Assembly: GCA_021732005.1 (NCBI GenBank)
Contig: JAKFVT010000056.1
Coordinates: 62,001 to 126,000, forward strand
DNA from: Mycobacterium sp.
Lineage (GTDB): Bacteria; Actinomycetota; Actinomycetes; Mycobacteriales; Mycobacteriaceae
Length of the DNA stretch: 64,000 nucleotides
Direction: 5' to 3'
The notes under the pieces were generated by a model, which saw only the letters and a list, made by a program, of their open reading frames with translations, searched no databases and was not told where the DNA came from. Positions 44,146 to 52,294 of the stretch are shown here, in pieces. Position 1 is the stretch's first letter; each line of letters begins with the position of its first letter. The position numbers were made by a program, and so were the translations under genes.

Positions 44146-45668
44146 CGTGGCGCACCTGCCTGGAGGATCTGGCGGGCGACGTCGTTGGTCGCGGCCAGCA
44201 CGGTGGCGGGCACTGAACTCGCCGCGTCCGGTTGCTCGCGGGCCAGCCATAACAAGGGATCGATCAGTGAGTTGCGCAGCGTGAGCGGGCGGGGTGGCGG
44301 TGGTTGGCGAGGGGTCACCGCCTCGTCCATGATGATCGTCACCCGTTGATAGCCGTTGGGTACTTCCCAGATCCATGTCACGAGGTACCACTCGCTCGGC
44401 CGGTCGGTCTGAGTGATGCTGGACCCGCCGCTCTGCAGGGACATCGCCGACACCGGTGCGGGCTCCGTAACCGGTTGGTAGTTGGTCGGAGCAGGGGACG
44501 GATACCAGACGGCGGACGAGTAGTCCCGCAGTCTTGCCAGGTTGGGCGCGGAGATGACGTCGATCGCCAAGCCGTCGACGTCTCGGCCCGGTGGCAGCTG
44601 ATAGCGGGTCAGCGTGCTGCCCGGTCCGACGAAGCGGGAGATGAAGCCGAAGTGTTCGATCGGCCGCAGTCCCAGCTTGGACGTCCAATCACCGTGAGCC
44701 ATCAAGGTATTCGGCTGCTTAGGAGCATGCAGCGACGTGAACAGCAATGCCAGGGAGATGACGATGAGGGTCGGATAGGACCAGCCGCGTCGGTACGGGA
44801 ACTGGGTGCGCAGATGTGGGAATCGCTGCCTACCGGTCACGTGGGCGGTGTGATGGGCGACGAAGATCGTCAGCAGCGGCAGGGCGCCGGCGACGACCGT
44901 CATCCGGACCAGGAGGCTGTCGGTCAGATATCCGGTGACCGGGACCAGCGCGACGGCCACCACGAGGTTCACGCCGGTCGCAAGTAACCGCCAGCGCCAG
45001 CTGACGACCCTGGCCGAAAAGTAGACGGCCAAGGTGCCGTAGGCGGCGGCGACGAGTGCGGCATCGTCGTCGGTCCCGCCGAGCTGGGCGGTCAGCAGGA
45101 GATAGGTCATGACGGGAGCCGTGAAGACGACGTACACCCATACCGTCCACATGCGAAGCACGTGGCGGACGGAGAACACCACCATGGCTGCTGCGGCTGC
45201 CCACAGGGCGGGGCGAAGGTTGTCGATCCGCCAGAGGGCGGCCAGGGTGGGGAGCCGCTGCGAGAACAACGACACCGCGAAGAAGCCGCCCCCGCAGACC
45301 AGGATCGCCACGATCCAGTCGGTCTCGGCGTCGGAGACGCCGCGCGGTGGGCGCGTGTAACCCGCCACCACGAGTGCGGCCAGCAGCGGTAGCAGGAGCG
45401 TGTAGACGCTCAGCGAGCCGGCGGCGCCGTCGCTGAAACCGTTGAGCGCCGGCACCACGTAGGCGACTGCTGCCAGGGCGAGAACCACCACGATGCGTGC
45501 CCAGAGCTCACGGCGGGTGGCGATGTAGGAGAGATTTCTGGTTCGACGGCGCGGGGCGATGGCAGACGTGGCGACCACCGGAATCGGCACGGTCTGAGGG
45601 TCCGCCGTGGGCGGATGGTGGGGTGTATGGACACGCCCTTCACCAGTGAGGTCCGCGTGAGTACTCAA
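44142..45668 (-). CDS. polytopic membrane protein with C-terminal outer domain, polysaccharide module
   Basis: The 508-residue protein has a Pro-rich N terminus, then about ten hydrophobic segments between residues 57 and 320 (examples IVVVLALAAVAYVVPAL and LLTIFVAHHTAHV). A C-terminal ~180-residue domain rich in Tyr/Trp follows (YQLPPGRDVDGLAIDV, SAVWYPSPAPTNYQP, WYLVTWIWEVPNGYQ). The arrangement recalls exosortase/EpsI fusions, but I do not find the exosortase Cys-Arg-His set. It is the first gene of the module and is coupled to the GT2 synthase, so export or assembly of the polymer is a reasonable guess. TTG 45668 has AAGGAAG just upstream. Confidence 0.72.
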   Translation of the reverse strand: MSTHADLTGEGRVHTPHHPPTADPQTVPIPVVATSAIAPRRRTRNLSYIATRRELWARIVVVLALAAVAYVVPALNGFSDGAAGSLSVYTLLLPLLAALVVAGYTRPPRGVSDAETDWIVAILVCGGGFFAVSLFSQRLPTLAALWRIDNLRPALWAAAAAMVVFSVRHVLRMWTVWVYVVFTAPVMTYLLLTAQLGGTDDDAALVAAAYGTLAVYFSARVVSWRWRLLATGVNLVVAVALVPVTGYLTDSLLVRMTVVAGALPLLTIFVAHHTAHVTGRQRFPHLRTQFPYRRGWSYPTLIVISLALLFTSLHAPKQPNTLMAHGDWTSKLGLRPIEHFGFISRFVGPGSTLTRYQLPPGRDVDGLAIDVISAPNLARLRDYSSAVWYPSPAPTNYQPVTEPAPVSAMSLQSGGSSITQTDRPSEWYLVTWIWEVPNGYQRVTIIMDEAVTPRQPPPPRPLTLRNSLIDPLLWLAREQPDAASSVPATVLAATNDVARQILQAGAPR

Positions 45669-45965
45669 ACCGCTTCCTTCGCCCCGAAGAGTTTCCGCAA
45701 TCCCCTGGCGTTGTCATGTGCAGCCGGCCTCAAGCCCGACACTGCGTGCTCAGCGCGTCAATCGCCTCAAAGAGCATACAAACGGATTGTCAATTTTGCA
45801 GCTTTGGGCATATTTTGCGTAATTTGCCATCATTGCAAGCCTGTGAATACATCTTAATTTAACTATCAAGTAAATTCGCTGGCGCGGACGAGGCGCGGAC
45901 GTCGTTGTCCGATCGTCGGCGGGATCGGAGTGTCGCATCGATCGCGGGTGCGGAAAGCTGTGGGG
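45669..45965. promoter_or_regulatory. AT-rich divergent promoter region between polysaccharide module and pta
   Basis: This 297-base gap separates divergent genes. The stretch from about 45770 to 45885 is much richer in A+T than anything else in the window and holds recurring (A)TTTGC motifs at 45793-45799, 45812-45818, 45821-45827 and, as CATTGC, 45831-45836. Both divergent promoters must lie here. AT-rich DNA of this kind is the known target of the mycobacterial silencer Lsr2; its involvement here is inference. Confidence 0.5.
45807..45828. promoter_or_regulatory. 22-bp palindrome, candidate operator for the polysaccharide module
   Basis: The site reads as GGCANATTNNGCNNAATNTGCC, 16 of 22 positions symmetric. 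It is in the AT-rich gap about 140 bases from the 508-residue protein's start and about 140 bases from pta. Its size fits a dimeric helix-turn-helix regulator; none is encoded in the module. Confidence 0.45.
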
Positions 45966-48035
45966 GTGACCCCCGCCGCCACCACGTCGATCTACATCGC
46001 GTCGCCCGAGGGTGACACCGGTAAGTCCACCGTCGCGCTGGGCATCCTGCACCGCCTGACCGCGATGGTGCCGAGGGCGGGCGTGTTCCGCCCGATCACC
46101 CGACGGGAGAATCGCGACTACATCCTTGAGCTGTTGCTGGCGCACAGCAACGCCGGGCTGACCTACGAGGAGTGCGTCGGCGTCAGCTACGAACAGCTAC
46201 ACGCCGATCCCGACGGCGCCATCGCCGACATCGTCGACCGCTACCACGAGGTGGCCGGCCGCTGTGACGCCGTCGTCATCGTCGGATCCGACTACACCGA
46301 CGTCGCCTCGCCCACCGAGTTGAGCGTGAACGCCCGCATCGCCGCCAACCTGGGCGCCCCGGTGCTGCTGTCGGTCCGCGCCCGCGACCGCACACCGGCC
46401 GAAGTCGCACAGGTCATCGAGCTGTGCCTGGCCGAATTGGCCGCGCAGCACGCTCACACGGCGGCGGTGGTGGCGAACCGCGCCGACCCGGCCCAGCTGG
46501 CGGCGGTGGCGCAAGCCTGCGCGATGCTGGGGCCGCGGGTATACGTCCTTCCCGAGGAGCCGCTCCTGGTGGCCCCGACCGTCGCCGACCTGAGCGACGC
46601 CGTCGGCGGCGTTCTCGTACACGGTGACTCCTCGCTACTCGGCCGCGAGGTGATGGGGGTGCTGGTAGCCGGCATGACCGCCGAGCACTGTCTGGAACGA
46701 CTCACCGAAGGCGTCGCCGTGATCACCCCGGGCGACCGCTCCGATGTGGTGCTGGCCGTGACGAGCGCACATGCCGCCGAGGGATTTCCGTCACTGTCGG
46801 CCATCATCCTCAACGGTGGGCTGCCGCTGCACCGGTCGATTGCGCAACTGGTGAACGGGTTGGGTCTGCGACTTCCGATCATCGCCAGTGATCTCGGCAC
46901 GTTCGAGACGGCGAGCGCGGTGGCGGGCACCAGGGGCCGGGTCACCGCCACCTCGCAGCGCAAGATCGACACCGCGATCGCCCTCATGGAGCGCTACGTC
47001 GACATCGACGAGCTGCAGGACCGGCTGAGCCTGCCGATCCCGACGGTCACCACGCCGCAGATGTTCACCTATCAGCTGATGGAGCGAGCCAGAGCCGACC
47101 GGAAGCGGATCGTGTTGCCCGAGGGAGACGACGACCGCATCCTTCGGGCTGCCGGACGGTTGCTGCGCCGAGGTGTCGCTGACCTGATCATTCTCGGTGA
47201 GGAATCCCAAGTTCGTTCGCGTGCAGCGGAATTGGGCGTAGATCTGACGGCGGCCACTGTCCTGAATCCGCGGACCAGTGAGCTGTGCGATCAGTTCGCC
47301 GAGCAGTACGCCGAGCTCCGGAAGAAGAAGGGGGTGACGCTGGAGCAAGCCCGCGAGACGATGCACGACGTGTCGTACTTCGGAACCATGTTGGTGCACA
47401 ACGGAATCGTCGACGGCATGGTCTCGGGTGCGGTGCACACCACAGCGCACACGGTGCGGCCGGCCTTCGAGATCATCAAGACCCAGCCCGATGTCTCGAC
47501 GGTGTCGAGCATCTTCTTGATGTGCCTGTCCGATCGGGTGCTGGCCTACGGCGACTGCGCGATCGTGCCGGACCCGACCGCCGAAGAGCTCGCCGACATC
47601 GCGATCAGCTCGGCGCGCACCGCCGCGCAGTTCGACATCGACCCACGAGTGGCCATGTTGTCCTACTCCACAGGCAGCTCGGGAAGCGGCAGCGGTGTCG
47701 AGAAAGTCAGGGAAGCAACAGAATTGGTGCGCACACGAGCGCCGCAGCTGCTGGTTGAAGGTCCGATCCAGTACGACGCCGCCGTCGACCCCACCGTCGC
47801 CGCCGCCAAGATGCCGAATTCGGAAGTGGCCGGACGCGCAACCGTGCTGATCTTCCCGGACCTCAACACCGGGAACAACACCTATAAGGCAGTGCAGCGC
47901 AGCGCCGGCGCCATCGCCATCGGCCCGGTGCTGCAGGGGCTGAACAAGCCCGTCAACGACCTGTCCCGCGGTGCGCTCGTCGAGGACATCGTCAACACCG
48001 TGGCGATCACCGCGATCCAAGCTCAGGGCCAGTGA
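45966..48035 (+). CDS. pta: phosphate acetyltransferase
   Basis: Pta interconverts acetyl-CoA and acetyl phosphate and works with AckA. At 689 residues it matches the long mycobacterial form. It has an N-terminal P-loop BioD-like domain (IYIASPEGDTGKSTVALGIL), a central DRTGG domain and a C-terminal PTA domain from about residue 365 (RKRIVLPEGDDDRILRA, SYSTGSSGSG, NTGNNTYKAVQR). GTG 45966 has GGAAAG 8 bases upstream. In M. tuberculosis ackA follows immediately; here the second polysaccharide module separates them by about 12.9 kb. Confidence 0.95.
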   Translation: MTPAATTSIYIASPEGDTGKSTVALGILHRLTAMVPRAGVFRPITRRENRDYILELLLAHSNAGLTYEECVGVSYEQLHADPDGAIADIVDRYHEVAGRCDAVVIVGSDYTDVASPTELSVNARIAANLGAPVLLSVRARDRTPAEVAQVIELCLAELAAQHAHTAAVVANRADPAQLAAVAQACAMLGPRVYVLPEEPLLVAPTVADLSDAVGGVLVHGDSSLLGREVMGVLVAGMTAEHCLERLTEGVAVITPGDRSDVVLAVTSAHAAEGFPSLSAIILNGGLPLHRSIAQLVNGLGLRLPIIASDLGTFETASAVAGTRGRVTATSQRKIDTAIALMERYVDIDELQDRLSLPIPTVTTPQMFTYQLMERARADRKRIVLPEGDDDRILRAAGRLLRRGVADLIILGEESQVRSRAAELGVDLTAATVLNPRTSELCDQFAEQYAELRKKKGVTLEQARETMHDVSYFGTMLVHNGIVDGMVSGAVHTTAHTVRPAFEIIKTQPDVSTVSSIFLMCLSDRVLAYGDCAIVPDPTAEELADIAISSARTAAQFDIDPRVAMLSYSTGSSGSGSGVEKVREATELVRTRAPQLLVEGPIQYDAAVDPTVAAAKMPNSEVAGRATVLIFPDLNTGNNTYKAVQRSAGAIAIGPVLQGLNKPVNDLSRGALVEDIVNTVAITAIQAQGQ

Positions 48036-48060
48036 GGGGCGTTTCGCGCACGGACCCGAT

Positions 48061-48094
48061 CCCGCCCCGTTAACATTGGCTCCCTTGGGGCGGG
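48061..48094 (+). promoter_or_regulatory. GC hairpin between pta and the first GT4 gene
   Basis: Perfect 8-bp arms, CCCGCCCC (48061-48068) and GGGGCGGG (48087-48094), enclose an 18-base loop. There is no T-run, so it is not a classic terminator. The right arm abuts the G-rich ribosome-binding region of the downstream ATG 48102, so folding could limit translation of that gene. Confidence 0.35.
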
Positions 48095-48101
48095 GGGATC
48101 G

Positions 48102-49250
48102 ATGGTGGGGGTGAGCGTGACGGGTATCGGCACGGATGGCAAAGGCTCCCCGCCGCTGAGGTTTGCCTTTCTCACCGAGCTCTGCCTGCCCAGCATCGGC
48201 GGTCAGGAGATCTTCTTCCTGGAGCTCGGCGAAGCGCTCGTCCGGCGCGGCCACACGGTCGACCTCTACTGCATCGCCCACGAACCCGGACTCGCTGCGG
48301 ACGAGACGATGAACGGCGTGCAGGTGCACCGGTACCCCAACGGGGGCGGGTACAAGAACCCACGGATAAAGGTGCTGCGACGGAATTGGTCGGACATCGC
48401 CAAATACAGCGCCCGGGTGCGACGCGTCGCCGCCGAAGGACGGCACGATTTTTACCTACTCAACGAGTGGCCACTCATGCATGCGCTGGCGTTGCCCGGC
48501 CGGGTGCGCAACCGAAGCGGTCTGCATTGGTGTGAGATCCGCGAGGATCCCCTGCTGCGCACCCTGCAGGCTGTGCTGCCCCGCACGGTCAGTTCCAACT
48601 TCGCCATCAGCGCGGCGGTTGCGGATGGCATCCTCAAAGCATCGGGGCGGCCAACACTGGTTCTGCCCAGCGGAATCCAACTCGAGCGTTACCGGTCGAC
48701 GCCGCGCGGCGAACGATCGGGCGTGTTGTACGTCGGCCGGCTTGCGCCGCACAAGAACCTGGAACTGCTCATCGATGCGTTCGGGATCGCGACACGGCAA
48801 GGTCTGGCCGGTGATCTGATGATCGGCGGTGACGGACCTTCGAGGGCAGACATCGAGGCGTACGCCCGGCAGTCGCCGGTCGCCGATCGGATCCACGTGC
48901 TCGGTTCGGTCAGTGAAGACAAGAAGATCGAACTCCTCTCCAAAGCGGCGATTCTGGGGATGCCGAGCAAGCGCGAAGGGTTCCCCCGGGTGATCACCGA
49001 GGCAATGGCCAGTGGGCTGCCCGTAGTCACCGCCCGCTTCCCGGAGAACGGCTCGACCGCGGTGGTGACGCAATACGGCTCGGGCGTTGTCTGCGGCACC
49101 GAGACGGCCGATTTCGCCGATGCGCTGCTGGCTGCCGAAGCCGGGTGGGACACCTTCTCTCAAGCGGGACTGTTGGCGTCGCGATCGCTGGATTGGGCGG
49201 ATATCGCCCGCACGCTCGAGCAGCGGGTATATGAAGTGACCGGGAGATGA
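48102..49250 (+). CDS. GT4-family glycosyltransferase
   Basis: The 382-residue GT-B-fold transferase has an N-terminal donor/acceptor lobe with FLTELCLPSIGGQEIFFLEL (the Gly-Gly loop of GT4). The C-terminal lobe contains VLYVGRLAPHKNLELLIDAF and the EX7E motif region SKREGFPRVITEAMASGLPVV. A soluble or membrane-peripheral enzyme that transfers a sugar from a nucleotide donor to a lipid-linked chain is expected. It is the first of five co-directional genes after pta. Confidence 0.9.
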   Translation: MVGVSVTGIGTDGKGSPPLRFAFLTELCLPSIGGQEIFFLELGEALVRRGHTVDLYCIAHEPGLAADETMNGVQVHRYPNGGGYKNPRIKVLRRNWSDIAKYSARVRRVAAEGRHDFYLLNEWPLMHALALPGRVRNRSGLHWCEIREDPLLRTLQAVLPRTVSSNFAISAAVADGILKASGRPTLVLPSGIQLERYRSTPRGERSGVLYVGRLAPHKNLELLIDAFGIATRQGLAGDLMIGGDGPSRADIEAYARQSPVADRIHVLGSVSEDKKIELLSKAAILGMPSKREGFPRVITEAMASGLPVVTARFPENGSTAVVTQYGSGVVCGTETADFADALLAAEAGWDTFSQAGLLASRSLDWADIARTLEQRVYEVTGR

Positions 49251-49273
49251 CGGCGGGATCGGGAGGCAAGCGC

Positions 49274-50227
49274 ATGCGAGTTCTGGTGACGGGTGGTGCC
49301 GGCTTCGTCGGCAAGGAGTTGGTCGGCATCCTCCGGGATCAGGCCGACGTACTGGTGATCGACCTGCTGCGCTATGGCACCCCGGACTGGCTGCAGGGCG
49401 AGCCCGAGGGGTTTCGGTTCCGTCGGCTCGACATCCGCGATGCCGCAGCCACCGCCGAGGCGGTGCAGGAATTCGCTCCCGACGTCGTCGTACACCTCGC
49501 GGCGATTCACTACATACCTGAATGCGATACTGATCCGTCAAATGCGGTGGCCACCAACGTCACCGGAACGGTGAACGTGCTCGCGGCCTGCCCGCCCGGT
49601 ACTCGATTCGTATTCGCCAGCAGCGGCGCGGTCTACAAGCCCGACGAGGCGCCGCACCAGGAGCTGACGTCCGTCGTCGAGCCCGCCGACATCTACGGCT
49701 TCACCAAGCTGCACGGCGAGGACTATGTACGGTCTTTATCTGCCAGCCGTCAGCTGACCGGTGTCAATGTGCGGCTGTTCAATGTGATTGGTCCGGGGGA
49801 GACCAATCCACACCTGTTGCCGGCGCTGATGGACCAGCTGCGCAACGGATCCGATGTCCTCGAGGTCGGAAATACCTGGCCCAAGCGCGATTACATCGAC
49901 GTCGTCGACGCTGCGGGCGGCTTCGCCGCAGCGGCTCTCGGTGCAGGCCCCGGACCCGGCGAGTGCGAGACGGTGAATCTCTCCAGCGGCGACCAGTATT
50001 CGGTCGACGAGATCCTCGAGCGGCTGCAGTCGGTGCTGGGGCTGAAGTTCGAGGTGCGCCAGGCCAAGGACCGGATGCGCGCTGTCGACCGTCCGTTCCT
50101 CGGCGCCGACATCTCCCGCATCAAGAAGAAATTCGGTTGGGCTCCCCAGCACAGCCTCGAATCCAGCCTGGAGCGTGCGTGGGCCAGCCGGGATTCGTTG
50201 CCCGACTTGCGTGGTCGACTGAAGTAG
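49274..50227 (+). CDS. NAD-dependent sugar epimerase/dehydratase (extended SDR)
   Basis: The 317-residue nucleotide-sugar SDR has the N-terminal VLVTGGAGFVG nucleotide loop, HLAAIHYIPECDTDP and the catalytic YGFTK (Tyr-Lys), and a C-terminal substrate domain (YIDVVDAAGGFAAAAL). It resembles UDP-glucose 4-epimerase and relatives and should supply a sugar nucleotide for the locus. I prefer ATG 49274 because GGGAGG lies about 8 bases upstream; ATG 49247 overlaps the previous stop (ATGA) but its RBS-like bases are too close. Confidence 0.88.
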   Translation: MRVLVTGGAGFVGKELVGILRDQADVLVIDLLRYGTPDWLQGEPEGFRFRRLDIRDAAATAEAVQEFAPDVVVHLAAIHYIPECDTDPSNAVATNVTGTVNVLAACPPGTRFVFASSGAVYKPDEAPHQELTSVVEPADIYGFTKLHGEDYVRSLSASRQLTGVNVRLFNVIGPGETNPHLLPALMDQLRNGSDVLEVGNTWPKRDYIDVVDAAGGFAAAALGAGPGPGECETVNLSSGDQYSVDEILERLQSVLGLKFEVRQAKDRMRAVDRPFLGADISRIKKKFGWAPQHSLESSLERAWASRDSLPDLRGRLK

Positions 50228-50240
50228 GGGCGCACTACTG

Positions 50241-51386
50241 ATGGGGGCCGACGCCGGGGTCGATCTGCTGTTCGATGTGCGGCACATCAATCAGAGCGGT
50301 ATCGGCACGTATATCGCCACCGAATTGCCCTATCTGCAAGACACGGTCGCCAAGTATGGGCTCACCCTTGCGGTGCTGGCGAACCCGGATAGCTGCCCGG
50401 CCGTGCGCGACGCCACCCGGGTGGTCCTCGCCGATCCGGCGGATGCAGCGATGTACTCCATGGGAGAACAGAAGGCCTGGGCCAATGCGCTGAGCGCCGT
50501 CCGCCCGCGGGCATTCTGGGTGCCGCACTATCCGTATCCGCTGGCCCTGCTCGCCCCCGCGAACCGCGACGTCCGCGGTTACGTCACCGTCCACGACACG
50601 CTGCACATCATGCCGCGTCGGATCAACGACCAACCCCTGCCCAAACGGCTGTACGCCCGTCTCATGCTGACCCTGGACGCCCGACGATCCGCACGGATCT
50701 TCACCCCGTCGAATTCGACCGCCAAGACCCTGCTGGACGCCCGACCATCCGCGCGGGTGCTGGTGACGCCGCTGGGCCTCGACGAGATCTGGTTCCGTCC
50801 CGCCGATCCCGCCTTGTCACCAGTCGCGGCGCCCTACATCGTGTATGTCGGTAATGCCAAGTGGCACAAGAACTTGACCGTACTGCTCGAAGCCTTCGAG
50901 CAACTCCTGCCCGCGATACCGCACAAGCTGGTGATCGCCGGGGGCGGGGAAGCGGTGCGCACAGTCGACGGCAGGGTCGACGCACTGGCGGCGAAGAACC
51001 CCGATCGGGTGATCATCAGCGGCCGATTGGATTTCGCTGCCCTGCGTTCGCTGGTGGCCTGCGCGGACGTGCTGGTGATGCCCTCGCTGCACGAAGGGGT
51101 CGGCCTGCCGCCGCTGGAGGCGATGGCGTCGCATACCGCGGTCCTCGCCTCGCACATTCCGGCGCTCACCGAGACATGCGGTGACGGGGCTGAGTATTTC
51201 GATCCGCATGACCCCCGGGAACTCGCCGAGCTTCTCCGAACGTATTGCAGCGACGGCGAAGCCCGAGCCGAATTGGCGGCGCGCGGCTTCGCTCATGTCA
51301 CGGCGCGACAGTCGAGGATCTCGCTGACGGCGGCGTCCGAAGCAATCTGCGCTGAGCTGGGCGTATCGCGCAGTGGGCTAAGGTAG
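50241..51386 (+). CDS. GT4-family glycosyltransferase
   Basis: The 381-residue GT-B transferase begins with DLLFDVRHINQSGIGTYIAT, has YIVYVGNAKWHKNLTVLLEA at the start of the second lobe, and the donor-site motif SLHEGVGLPPLEAMASHTAV with the EX7E pattern. The style resembles the mannosyltransferase B-like (WbdB-type) group. It is one of the assembly enzymes of the locus; donor and linkage are unknown. Confidence 0.9.
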   Translation: MGADAGVDLLFDVRHINQSGIGTYIATELPYLQDTVAKYGLTLAVLANPDSCPAVRDATRVVLADPADAAMYSMGEQKAWANALSAVRPRAFWVPHYPYPLALLAPANRDVRGYVTVHDTLHIMPRRINDQPLPKRLYARLMLTLDARRSARIFTPSNSTAKTLLDARPSARVLVTPLGLDEIWFRPADPALSPVAAPYIVYVGNAKWHKNLTVLLEAFEQLLPAIPHKLVIAGGGEAVRTVDGRVDALAAKNPDRVIISGRLDFAALRSLVACADVLVMPSLHEGVGLPPLEAMASHTAVLASHIPALTETCGDGAEYFDPHDPRELAELLRTYCSDGEARAELAARGFAHVTARQSRISLTAASEAICAELGVSRSGLR

Positions 51387-51391
51387 CGCAG

Positions 51392-52294
51392 GTGAGTGAC
51401 TCCGTGGCGCACCCGACCCGGCCGCGGATAGGTGTCGCCGTCACCACGGTGGGCCGGTGGGACGCACTTCGCACGCTGCTCGGTGATCTGGCCGGTCAAT
51501 CACAACCGCCGGACGCCGTCGTGATCGCGCATCACGATGCCGCCGCCGAAGACGAACTGGCCGCCCTGATCGCATCATTCGCCGACAAACTCTCGATCAC
51601 GACTGTCGTCAGCCCGCGCGGAATCTCCAACGGGCGCAACGCAGCGGCGGGGATGCTCGGCGAGGACATCGACTGGGTGTGGTTTCCCAACGACACCAGT
51701 CGAATTGACCGCGATTTCCTCGAACGCGTCGCACCCCATCTGACGCCGGGTGTCACAGTGTGTGCGGTGCGACTGGTGGATCGCGAAGGGCCCAGGAACG
51801 TGCTGCCCGCGGCCGGGACGCCACTGGATCGGCGCAATGTGTGGGGTCCCATCGAGCCGGCCACGTTGTTCAGACGACGAGAATTTCTGCAGGCCGGCGG
51901 ATTTGATCCCGGCATCGGGTCGGGCGCGGGAACTCCCTGGCAGGCCGGCGAGGGCACCGATCTGCTGCTGCGGATGTCGGAACTCGACGGGTTCTCGATC
52001 GAGTGGGTCGACGACATCGCTGTGCAGGCGCAAACCGAGTTCGCGCATCTGACACCGAAGGAACGCCGCCGTAAGATCCGTTGCTACGGGCGCGGTACCG
52101 GCTTTCTCTATCGCCGCTGGAAATACCCTGCCTGGCAGCGCTTTCGGCACGTGGTCGGCGCCGCTCTGATGCCATTGCGCAACCGTGAGAAGTTCAACCT
52201 CCAAGACGGTGTGGCACTGACGGTGGGTCGCGCCGAAGGCATTCTCGGCAGAGTGATTCCCGGCGATCAGGACAACCGGGCAATCTTGCGATGA
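51392..52294 (+). CDS. GT2-family glycosyltransferase
   Basis: The 300-residue GT-A protein has an N-terminal IGVAVTTVGRWDALRTLLGD, an NGRNAAAG helix and the DxD-region DWVWFPNDTSRID, with a later GEGTDLLLRMSELDG. No TM helix is evident, so it is a cytoplasmic transferase. The GTG start is five bases after the preceding stop; it overlaps the glycosidase gene by four bases. Confidence 0.82.
   Translation: MSDSVAHPTRPRIGVAVTTVGRWDALRTLLGDLAGQSQPPDAVVIAHHDAAAEDELAALIASFADKLSITTVVSPRGISNGRNAAAGMLGEDIDWVWFPNDTSRIDRDFLERVAPHLTPGVTVCAVRLVDREGPRNVLPAAGTPLDRRNVWGPIEPATLFRRREFLQAGGFDPGIGSGAGTPWQAGEGTDLLLRMSELDGFSIEWVDDIAVQAQTEFAHLTPKERRRKIRCYGRGTGFLYRRWKYPAWQRFRHVVGAALMPLRNREKFNLQDGVALTVGRAEGILGRVIPGDQDNRAILR

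Noticed and set aside
44146..44688. Upstream extension of the GT2 synthase
   Set aside because: It reads Arg/Pro-rich frame noise inside the preceding gene; GTG 44145 in a GTGA overlap is the natural start.
44142..45668. Exosortase identity for the 508-residue membrane protein
   Set aside because: The membrane layout and outer domain fit loosely, but I cannot find the Cys, Arg and His of the exosortase catalytic set in the right helices.
40731..45668. Calling the polymer cellulose and naming genes bcsA/bcsB
   Set aside because: GT2 motifs and the BcsB-like plan do not define the sugar, PilZ is missing, and no BcsC/BcsZ equivalents are seen; a gene symbol would overstate the evidence.
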